Source: Agelas oroides
Lineage: Eukaryota > Porifera > Demospongiae > Agelasida > Agelasidae
Length of the DNA stretch: 64,000 nt
Direction: 5' to 3'
Assembly (NCBI GenBank): GCA_949130485.1
Contig: OX422194.1
Coordinates: 1,714,641 to 1,778,640, forward strand
Shown here one piece after another: positions 43,283-54,700 of this stretch. The position numbers and the translations under genes are program-made. The first letter of the stretch is position 1. Every line of letters begins with the position of its first letter. The notes below the pieces were generated by a model, which worked only from the letters and a program-made list of their open reading frames with translations, was not told where the DNA came from and ran no database searches.

Positions 43283-46200
43283 GTCACACATGACCCTTTA
43301 CCAGCTCCACTTGATCCCCCTGGAGAACAGGACATGCCCAGAAGCCCATACAACCTAACTGCAGGGGGCACACACCTTGTTATCACAGACTTGACTCTTA
43401 ATACCAACTACAACATAACTGTTTGTGCATTCACAAGTGTAGGTTGTGGGCCTCTGTCCAGTACAGTGAATCAAACAGATGAAGATGGTAAGAGTGTCTT
43501 GAAGTTTGCTTTTGGTATTTTATATGACTACATACACTTTCTGAATAGCTCCCCAGGTAGTCACCAATCTCGCAATCACCTCATCAAGAAACACTAACAA
43601 CAATACTGTAACTATCCGAATCACGTGGGCTCGCCCATCTCTGCACAATGGATCGTTCAACTATACGCTCATGTACTCTGCTGACCAAACACCACCCTAT
43701 CCTAACCAGAGAAGACAGAGTGCAACACTAGGTACAGTGATGATCGATGGGAGTCAGGAAGAGTATGTAGTTCCAAGTGGACTGCCTTGCGCTGACAACC
43801 AGGTGACAATATATGCCTTCAACATCAAACGTGGTCTACGAGGCCCCAGTGAAATGACAACACACAAGTCTTTAGCAATTGGTGAGTTTGACATGAACGG
43901 ACAGAGTTAATGGATACGCATGGCTTAATACATAGTATTGTTTATCTCATCATCTACAGAACCTACTGCAGTGACTAACTTGATGGCAGTTGCTACCAGT
44001 AACCAGTCCATCCAAGTGTCCTGGCATCTTCCACTCTATCCCAATGGACCTATATTGTACTATGATCTCTTCTACAGAGCATCAGATACTCCACAACAGC
44101 CTCCCAACATTGTCTGTGATAGCAGCTATACTAAGATGATGGTCATGAATGTTACTAACTATGAAATCACTGGCTTAACACCATATACAAACTATACCAT
44201 TCAAGTCCATGCTATTGGTGAGGAGGACCTCCTTGGGGCTATTGACAAAGACGTACTTCAGCGTACTAACAGTACTACCCAGGATATAGTCACAGCCACT
44301 GCTCCAACTGCAGCACCTTCTACCAGCACCATCAACAGCCATCTCCCATCCCCGTCTCAAGTGTATACTGGCCATGTGATGTGAGTTCTTTAGCAGGAGA
44401 ATGTGGGGGTACCCTAGCCTCTCTCCCAAGCATTCATTCTACCATACTGCAACTATTATAACCACTAACTAGCTATAGTGCAATATCTCTTAAGCATGAA
44501 CAATCAGTGAACCACGTCCCTAAAAAGCAGACTTAGATGTTATGCAAAGTCACCCACTGTGCTGGGGTCACCAGGAGATGGGGACTGCATGCATGTATTA
44601 CATGCATCCAAGAGTTTATCCTAACCCCTCTCCCAGGCATTCATCTACCATACTGCTACCATTAAAGCCACTAGCTAGCTATAGGTTATATTTTAAGCAT
44701 GCATGTAGGGTATGTATCCTAGCCTCTCATCCATGCATCCATCTACTAATGTATACTGCTATCCTTAATGTCAATGAGTAGCTATACTTAAAACTACCTA
44801 TAGATAAGAAGCGGCAACATCTCTTAAGCATTAAATGTTCTTTCAACAGATTCTATACTGTAGTGGTTGTCCGCAGTGAGACTCTAGCAGCAAACCAGGC
44901 TGTGTACAATGATGCTGGACCCTACACCAATGGTGCCACCCACTACATTGCTGCAGCCTGGGCAAGGGAGAATATTTCCACGGTTCCAGAGTCTTACACT
45001 GTGGGAGATGGCTCCACAACTGTGGCAAATACGGTAGTGTATGGAAATGCTGAGCTGAACTCCAATACAAGATATGGGATATTCATCAGAATTGATATTG
45101 AATCAGATGCTGGGAATGTGGTAGGTTGTTAATAGTTATGTCGGCATTGGCATCATAAAAATTAGACAGGTATGATATAATTTTGTTACTCATAGTTACT
45201 GTTAGCCTAGTTCCCAGGCCCCTGCCCAGCTTTTTGTCACTTCACTTTTTAATACTGCATGCAGTATTAAAAAAACTAAACATGGCACACCATTTTACAG
45301 GCAATACAACATCACTTTTCCAACTCCTCCTGGCTGGTGACTTTAGCTGTGTGGAGTGGGTGGTAAGTTCTTACCATCGCTTAATCTAGTTTTACCATGG
45401 CTTAACGATCATGTCATCAATCACCTCTTGTAGGGAGAGAGGATAGAGGAAAAGAGAAATCGTATCATCACTGCCGTGGTGGAAAACACTGAACAACTCT
45501 GCCACTGTGGGTTTACAGCAGGACACATTGACCATGCTGTCAGTGGGTTTCAATGCTCTGAAAACCAGCACAACCAGGTCGTCTTTTGCTCCAAGCTGTA
45601 TGGCACCGTGATCACAAATGCATCCACACTAACCAACTATATCCATCAGTGGACATCCAGTGGCATCTCGATTGCTGTATTGGGACTGATTCTGGACGTA
45701 GACCCCACATGTCCAGTTCACATTTCATCTTTCAGTGATCCTGAGTGTGCAATCACCACATCTCCCGGCTCTCCTGGAACACAGTCTGTTACAGTGTTAC
45801 CTATCCACCCTACCATAGGAAATTTGTTTGCTGGAGTGACAGCGGGAATTGTTTTCTTTGTCATAGCTGTGGTAGTGATCATGATTGTTGTCATTGTCAT
45901 TTTGGTGATTAGACAGCTGAGAACAGCGTCGTACAATCTGGGAAATCTCAGTATAGGGTAAGCTCTTTTGAGAGTCATGTTGACAAACTGCACTTCATCA
46001 AATTTGCAAGAATTTTCAGTATATGATGGCAAAATTTCAGTCTTCTTAGTCTGCAATCTGAGAGGTTCTATAATTCCTACTATAAGTAGAGCAACATCAA
46101 TGTAGCTTTGGATCAGGTTAACAAATGCTTAAATGTCTCAGTCATGTAGTTGCAACACCTTCCACCCGTTTAACCTGGGTAGCACAATCCAATGCTATAG

Positions 46201-46573
46201 CACTGTAGTTCTATAGTGAGAATGAAAACATCTAATGGATTGAATGTGGTAAGCCTACTGAGTACCACCCCCAAGTATTTAGATTGAACACAGCCAGGTT
46301 CTCAAATCAACCTCTCTCCCATAACTATATCAACACTATTCATTCATAGTGGACTATGAATAAGCTATGATGTTGCAATCTTCTCTCTTGATCCACAGAA
46401 CTGACAACCCAAGGTATTCTGCAACAAATGGAGGCCTTGAGAAGCAAGCTGTCAGTGGTGATCATAGTTATGAATGCATAGCAATCCATCCTCATAATCA
46501 TGAAGATCATTGTAATCCTAAAGGTCATTCTCATCTCTGTCCTCTAAAGTCTCGCAATCAGTCTGGTTTCTGA
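43283..46573 (+). CDS. Ig/FN3 receptor-like protein, intact 3' part (FN3, TM, short tail)
   Basis: A cell-surface receptor lacking a catalytic domain. Exons 43283-43487, 43549-43881, 43960-44380, 44850-45120, 45434-45957 and 46399-46573 join in frame. They encode half of one FN3 (NTNYNITVCAFTSVGCGPLS), two full FN3 domains (TIRITWARPSLHNGSFNYTL; IQVSWHLPLYPNGPILYYDL), a Thr/Ser-rich spacer, a module starting FYTVVVVRSETLAANQ with YGNAELNSNTRYGIF, a cysteine-containing membrane-proximal domain (VVFCSKLYGTVITNASTL), a transmembrane helix (GIVFFVIAVVVIMIVVIVIL, about 45846-45905) and a short tail of about 70 aa, ending NQSGF before TGA. The FYTVVVV module resembles the juxtamembrane ectodomain of LAR/PTPmu-type receptors. 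It has no kinase or phosphatase domain. Confidence 0.75.
44405..44840. repeat. Imperfect tandem block of about 140 bp in an intron
   Basis: Three related segments each carry CCTAGCCTCTC, CATTCATCTACCATACTGCT and CACTAGCTAGCTATAG followed by CTTAAGCAT. They start near 44410, 44615 and 44720. Confidence 0.65.
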
Positions 46574-48623
46574 ACATCGAACCCAAGCTACAGTGCTGTG
46601 ACAAAGCCAATAACAAAGTTTTAATGCATTGTACAATTAAGCTGAACATCTGCTGAGTTTGTTGTACATCAGGCACTTGGACTGCTAAGTTGTGCAGATA
46701 GCATGTACTAAAATTGCTTTGTATGCATTTGAACAAGAACTGTAACATTCGTATGTTTTTTTCACCCACAACCAAATTAAACTATACTGCATTGTAGCGT
46801 ATGTGACAGTATATGTATAAACCAGTATGCAACAACACAAGCCACAGAGAACCCTGGTAACATGGCTAGCTATAGGATACACAATGTTTAGATTATTGAG
46901 TGGTTATCTTTGGACCATTTCCAGTATAACAACGTCAAATGGTGCATTTATGTTATACTGGGACTGGAGCCCTCATTCTGAGACTACGTTCTAATAAAGC
47001 AGAAAAAAAAAAAAAAAAGAAAAAAAAAAAAAAAAGTGAATTTGTAGCATGTGAACAAAAGTATCATGGCAAACTGGACAGCAAAAGACGCCAAGTCTAT
47101 CAAGAGCACAAACCCTCAGTAGATGTTATCATTTACATTTTCTTTGGATATAGAATAACCTTTTTTAGCTCCCAAGCAGAGCACTCACCTATTTAGAGGA
47201 GAGTTTACCTACTTCTGGACATTTAAGAAACAATGCAGCATGGCAATGCCTTCCTGTGACACTGAGGAACATAAATCTATCCACTTGCATGCAACACTGA
47301 AGTTAATTGTTTCAGAGCGCTGGTAAATGGACAACGGTACCAACTAACAGACCTTTAACTGGCATTCTGTGTCCTGGTCCTTGACCCCAGGCTACCACAT
47401 ATATAGGACTGTTTCAAATGCATGGGGGATAAGTTAAAGGTATGACTAAACTTTTGAATGCAGATAGCATTTTAGTCTTGAACATTGAGCATACATAATA
47501 ATTTATATAGACAATGTGCATGGTGTTCTCTAAGTTTCCAATTGAGGCTGTGCTAAAACACATCACAATAAGAGTAGGGAAACCATGTTCATAATTGTCC
47601 TTGCTGTCTACATTATCCCCCTTACTTCTACATTCAACACCAGAACGTACAAGGTCAGCCACTCTGGTTAATTTGGTTATATGGACACTTCCTGTATATC
47701 TAGCTCTAGTAACAACTTTACAAAGCCCCCAAGTCGCTTCAGAAATGTCACTTAAAAACTTCAGCATGTCTACTGATACAAGTTCCTAACTCCACCTTTT
47801 TCATACTAGTTCTTCTAAAATATGCCTTCTTCTTTTAGAAGCTATACATAATCATTTCCAATTAAATGCATATAGTCATGCAGGTGCATAAAATATCTGT
47901 ATGCCAACTTTATATAAGATACAAATTAAATGTAAAGCAAGACCTAAGCCTGAACACAGGCTGTCCATTATTTGACAGCAAACCAGAGGAAGGTAAATAC
48001 TACACTCCCTTGCAGCATGCAACCAAAATGAAAATCACGTAAACTAGCTAACTAGTCTACTCCCTTTGCAAAGGCCTACTAACTAACTGAGTAAGAAAAA
48101 TAGTATTCTGTTAACTAGTCTAACATCACAAGTCACTATACGGGTCACTCCTTATACTCATGCAGTGACCCCGCCATTCATTCATGAAATTTATAAGCAG
48201 ACAAAATACAGACGAATTAGTATGCTGTCTCGTGTTACATGTACACCATGGATAATATAGCACACGTAGCAGTGTACTATATTATCCACGGTTCAGAATA
48301 CAGCAACTGAATCAGTACGTACCGCAGTAGCATCAGGACAGTATCAGATCAGTACGCACATATCTGTATCAGACCTGTACGAATAGCATGTCTTAGGGTT
48401 GTTTTTGTAGAACTGATACAGAGCTGCAGAACTGCCGATTTACAGTTCGGTGTCAGCCCCCCTTGCCAATGTTCCGTTGCGTTTCTGGGTACAGATCTGG
48501 ATCTGATTGTCATCACGTAAAATTAATTGCAGTTCTGAGTACAGTCCAGAAATTGGTGAGTCCGGTAATTGTGACTCTCCCCTACTACAGATTTGCAATA
48601 ACGTTATTCATGGCTCGCCGAGT
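46574..48623. other. Intergenic region between the two receptor genes
   Basis: It holds AATAAA at 46993-46998 followed four bases later by a genomic A tract (about 47003-47035). That could be the 3' end of the upstream gene or a retroposed tail. An inverted repeat at 48247-48294 (CCATGGATAATATAGCACAC and complement) and short ATCAG/GTAC repeats lie near 48310-48440. No other gene is seen. Confidence 0.6.
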
Positions 48624-48702
48624 ATGGACGCCGTTCATAAGTTAGCTGCCGTTTTCTTCTTAGTGTACTGGAGCTCGCAGGTACCGGAGGCTCAAGGCCA
48701 GG
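48624..48702 (+). CDS. Phosphatase exon 1: signal peptide
   Basis: It encodes [20 protein letters not shown] and PEAQGQ, with a hydrophobic core and a likely cleavage near EAQG. It ends in phase 1 at G|GTAAGC. A paralogous exon is at 60545-60626. Confidence 0.85.
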
Positions 48703-51700
48703 GTAAGCTCAGTACCCTTACGTACCATTCGTGTTAGCTACTGCATGTGCGCTGTGCACACATTTTCGTTTAGTTTCACGGTTGCAGCTATGTCGCTACG
48801 TACATCCGTATCCACCTGCAGGTGTTTATCTGCAAATCAATGGAACAAGAGTTCCAAACCATGGTTTCGTGGGCCGAGGGGAGCTCAGAGTCAGCAATCG
48901 TAACAGATCTATTGACAACCCACTGCTCTGTGTAACTCCAGACAATACCAACTGCTGCTCGAGTGCAGAAACTGGAGGAGGTGCTCTGCTAGGAAACTGG
49001 TACTTTCCCAATGGAACAGAGGTCCCACCTGACAGTACAGGATGGAACTTCTACATAACCAAGGGGCCTGGTGTGGTACGTCTGCACCGTCGTACTGGTG
49101 GTGTGTCAGGGATCTATCGCTGTGAGATACCTGACCAGAGTGGCATCAACCAGATCCTTTATGTTGGACTATATGCTATTTCTAGTATAACAAGTGGTAA
49201 GCAAAACGACATATCACTGCCAGTACCGTGATCTCCCGAAAGTAGGCCCACCGTCGACAATAAGCCCACCCCCCTTTTCTGAATGACGTTTTGCTTTTCT
49301 CTCGAAAGTACGCCCACCTATTTAAGTCGCAGTATATATGCTGTTACATTAAGCAAGAAGCAACAAGCAGCACTGTGCAAGGGGAGGGACTAACATACGA
49401 AGGCAGACACCATTTGCTGTTATTGCATAAGCAAGCGCATGACAAAAGAGGCCACTGCAATCGTACATAAACTATAGGGCCAGACTAACTGCATGTGAGG
49501 TGGGCGTATTTTCAAGAGAAATATCACAACTCTCGAAAATATGCCCACCCTCTCTTTGTGGAGCTACTTAAGTTCATCGCCCATGGACATATTTTCGAGA
49601 GATTACTGTACATGATGAAAACACTACCCTTGCTTTGTTCCCATGTCTTACCTGTGCATGGTTTCAGTAGACCAGGATTTTCTACCAGTATGTACATTTC
49701 TAAAAAAATCGTGTATTCAAAACTTTTGCTTTAGCAATTTGCATCTTTCAACTGTTGTCTGTTCTATAGCGCATAATAAAATATGTTCCAATTATCCATC
49801 ATCTGAGTATGAGAATACTGCATCAAAACTTTGCATAAATATATTTACCTACCAGTTAGCAACCATAACCAACGTCTAGTTAGTTACTATTGAAACTGGA
49901 CTCACAACTATACATGGGCTGTTGTTTTGTTGTATTTTTGCCATCAGTACATGCTTTATGTATACACCATGTTCTACGTGCATGATAACTATCTATGCAG
50001 GTCAAATACTTCTGCAACATGGCATTGAATTCCAGTTACTGCCACTGGAGCCGATTACTGACCCACCTACATTCACTCTAACCTGTGTCACCACTGGAGG
50101 CCCTCCCACTAATGTCACTTGGACAAGAGACAACATTGGGATAGATTACCAGAGCAAAAGCAACTTTACATTCTCTCGTACAGTGACAAATCTTACAACT
50201 AGTACCTACAATAACACTCTGACTGTCACTGGAAGATATCCTGGTCAATACAACATCACAGCTTGGAACAGAAACACAGTGCTATATAAAGACAGTCAGT
50301 TCGCTAGTTCTGTTCTTTTAGTAAAAGGTAAGCACTATATTGTATAGATATGTGAAACATTGAATTATTGGAATTCAACACTGTATTATGTCAAGCTAAG
50401 ATGATGGAGCTATTGGAAAACAACAAAGTTAATAGTAAAGTTAATAGATCTATTCACCTGCAGCTGCTGCCCCGCCCACCCACCTCACTGCTGTGCAAGG
50501 GTCTGATTCTACCGCTGTCAATGTCTCCTGGACTGCACCACTCTCAGGAGACAGTGTGACTGGGTACCGGATATACTATCAGACAGAGGGGGATGAAGGG
50601 AGTGTGGATGTTGGTGACACTACAACTCAACATGCACTAACTGGTCTTTGTGGTGGAATGTGCTACTCTATTTATTTAGTGGCTCTGTCTGTACAACTTC
50701 CAAGCCCAGTGGTTGGACCAGTAGTGATCAAATTAGGTGGTGAGATTGCATGATACACAGTACATCATTGTGTTATACAATACATAATAATGCACTGTAA
50801 CTATAATTGGCTGTTATGCTTAACAAATGCACATGATTCACAGAATAGCTACTCTTTAGTGTCTTTGTGTCTGACTAGCTATACAGATTTATAACTGATC
50901 TCAATTGTTACTTTAACACAGGGATTGATGATGAACCTATTTGCACCAATGGCACGAACAGTCCTTCCACATCCAGTTCTGGTGCCACAAGCGCTCCTTC
51001 CACGACAAGCCCTTCCACAAGCAACTCTTCAACAATGAGTCCTTTCACAACTGACTCTGTTACTACAACTAGTCCTTCCACAACTAGCCCTGATGCCACC
51101 AGCCCTGATGCCACCAGCCCTGATGCCACCAGCCCTGATGCCACTCCAGACAGCACTGGAGTCCTCACTGGAGCTGTGGTTGCAGGTGTTGTTGCTACTG
51201 CTGTCCTGGTGGGACTATTGGTGCTGGTGATGTGCATCTGCCTCATCTTCCTGAGGAGGTATGTGTAATCAATTTCACATTGGAACTGAGACTGGTACAT
51301 TAGAATTATAGATTCCTTGCAGTAATACACTTGTACATTGTCAATTAATTCTTAGTTTGTCTATAATGTGATAACTCCACACTATAACTGTCCGTATGCC
51401 ATGTTTACTTATCAACCATTCAGGGGTAAGTCTAAACAGAAAACTTCATCATCACTTCAAGAATTAAAAGTGGTATCCTCTGAGGAAGCAACTGAAGCTG
51501 TGTCCACACACAAAGCCGCTGGAGGCAAGCCTATCACAAATACTGTGATGGAGACCAAAGAGAAAACTGAAAATCAAACTGAAGCTCAAATAAAAGTTGA
51601 GAAAGATATGAAAGATATAGCTGTTGGTAAGAAGTATTACTCCTTTAATTCTGTGCAAACTTTAAAGATAATTATAAACTCTCATTTTCTCAGTTATTGA

Positions 51701-54700
51701 GGAATTTCCCCAAGACACAATGCATGTGACTGAGGGTGAAAGTGTGCTCTTGCACGTGAAGGTTACTGGTGCACCAAAACCAACCCTGGTGTGGTACTTT
51801 GGAGGTAAAGAGCTGCGACCTGACTACTCCACTGATGTGGCGGAGGAGGATGGGAGTGTATCCATACCCTCAGCAGAGACCAGACATGCTGGAGTGTACA
51901 AGCTGGTAGCCACAAACAAAGCTGGTAGTGTGGAGAAGGAGGTCAAGCTGTTTGTCCACAATGAGGAGGAGCACATACCTGGTGTTGATGACCAGAAGGA
52001 GCTCAGGCCAGTCCCAGTGGCCGAGTTTGGGAAGTATGTGGAAGAGCATCATGCCAATGGCAATAAACAGTTTGGAAAACAGTACAAGGTGAGTGGTGTA
52101 GATGGAAAAGTTCCAACCTGCTCTTTGTAGATACTGCAAATGGCATTCCTGATAGCATGGTGTTTGTATTGATCTCTCATGTCTATAGTGTTTGTCTAAG
52201 GGTGGAGATGAGCACTCTGTGGCTGTTGGTACCAAACCAGAAAACATGTCACGCAACAAATTCAAGAACATCATTGTCTGTATGTCTGGAGTTCAGTAGT
52301 AATCCTTTGTTATTTGCTTGCAAAAATTATTCCCTTAGCTCCACTAACTTGTTAGCTCCATTAACTTGTTAGCTCCATTAACTTGTTAGCTCCATTAAGA
52401 AGAGTGCCAAATATAAACAGTACAAATGCTAAATAGCTCACTGAGTGGCTGAACAACAGGGTGCAATAGCTCACTGATATGGGCTAAGCACGTGTGCACA
52501 AGTGTGATAGCTTTGTGGTTTGTCAGTGCATGTACGTAACAGAAATTTGCTGTCAACTATATAATGTCTGCAAACTTGTATACTACATTAATCTGCATGT
52601 TTATTAGTTATGGCAAGTATGATTAACAATTGTTTATACAACTTAGTGAAAGGCCATTTATGGTTAATCCCAAGTTGTGCTCAAAACATGCTATTGAATA
52701 CCATCACATTATGAATACTATACACTTGCATGCTATCCCATTCTTACATAGATGATGATAGCCGTGTCACTCTGAAACCACTACCCGGACATGATGACTG
52801 TCAACATGACTATATAAATGCATCCTATGTTGATGTAAGCACTTCCAGTTAATATAAACATAGATATTGTGGCATGTTGATCATTCAAAATCCTCACTTT
52901 TGTAGGGTTACTCCCTTCCCCGTAAATTCATTGCCACACAAGGTAAGCAATGATGCCATCTGTCAGGACATGAATATAAATACATGAATACTGGTGCTGC
53001 GTAGACAAACTGATGCAACATGATAATATTTCTCATTCCAAACCAATCTACAGTTGAATGGCATGGGAGGCTACTAATGTGCATATACATAACTTCTATG
53101 CTTTCCTGATAGCATGTAATGTACACTGCATGTAAACTCAGAAATTGAACATTTTTGTATATGTATACTCACGGTGTGAATGACTGTCATGCTCTACCCA
53201 CTCCCCAGCCCCCCTCCAAAACACTGTCATTGATTTCTGGAGGTTGGTCTGGCAAGAAAAGTGTCCCTCCATTGTGATGCTGACCAATCTTGTGGAGGGA
53301 GGTAACGTAAAATGTCTGCAGTACTGGCCTGACTCAGACAGCAAGAGCTATGGTCCCTTTGAGGTCACCATCACTGACAAGCAGATATTTGCAGACTATT
53401 TGATCCGAGTGTTCCAAGTTGAAGTAAGCATGGTTTCAAAGTTTGCAGCGTATTAAATTAATACCAATCAGTTGCCTATGGGCATGGTATAATTGGAAAT
53501 ACACTTTGATCATAGAATAACAAAATATTCACTCTTGAATTGACATTGTCTGAACACTAACTTCTTTATACATGATCCATGCACATACAGCTGTCTGGCA
53601 GCAAGGATCCTCCTCTGAAAGTGACACAGTTCCACTTCACTGCCTGGCCTGACCATGGAGTACCAGACTATGCTACTCCTATCCTAGCTTTTCACAGGAG
53701 GGTGAAATCTCAGCATGACTCAGTAAAGGGACCTCTTCTGGTTCACTGCAGGTATACAAAGTGGCTGCAAAAGCAAAAGCAATTTTAATCAACACACATG
53801 TGCACACACATACACACACACACACAGTGCTGGCGTGGGTCGCACTGGTACATTCATCACCATTGACAATGTTCTGGAACAAGTGGAGAAGGAGGGAGTA
53901 GTGGATATTGCTGGGAGAGTAAGCAAGATACGACAACAGAGGATGAATATGGTTCAAACTGTGGTAAGTGTGTGTTTGGGTGAGGGGGGAGGAGCTGTAT
54001 ACACATATACACACATGTGTGCACACTGTATATGTCATAGGCAGTGGAACGGGGGGGGGGGGGGGCACTGGGGATATGTGCCCCCACAAAATCTTACAGC
54101 TGCAGGCGCGTTATTCAGGTGTTCGTGGTCATCCGATCAGTGAAGAGGTCACATACGTGGTGGCCTATTTAGCTTCTCTAAGCCCACACCGGCCAGCAAG
54201 CGAACTCAAGATGAACAAGTGTCTGTGTCATTAGTCTAGATTCGGACTGTGACAATATTGGCGAGGTGAGTGAGGACAAAATATACAGAAGCCACAGGGA
54301 TGAGGCTGATACCTTGACCCAATTGATGCCCCAAGCTATCAAGCATGTATGGACTATAGAAGTTCTCGTCAGAGTAGTAGCTAGTTTCGATCCAAAAATG
54401 GTCTCAGAAGCAATCTTAGAGCATAAAATTGTTAGTCGCCCTAGTTGCTGCGTGGTTGTAGTCATGTGCCCCCCAATCTCAAATGCCTTCCACCACCTAT
54501 GTATGTATGGCATATTTGTCAAAGGTTGTCTCCAGCACCACCAACTCCATCACTACAGGAGCAGTATATCTTCATCCATGATGCTATACTGGAGTCAGTA
54601 ACCTGTGGTGACACCCAGATTGTGGCTAGTGACCTCCGAGATGCTCTGGAGAAAATTCAGATGGGTCCCCAGAGTGGTGCATCTGGGTTGGTGTCACAGT

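Noticed and set aside
45301-45362. Small exon in the receptor gene between 45120 and 45434
   Set aside because: It has acceptor and donor-like sequences, but including it breaks the frame. Skipping it joins phase 0 to phase 0.
53679-54089. 136-codon minus-strand frame
   Set aside because: It is antisense to phosphatase exons 12-13 and a CA repeat, with no domain.
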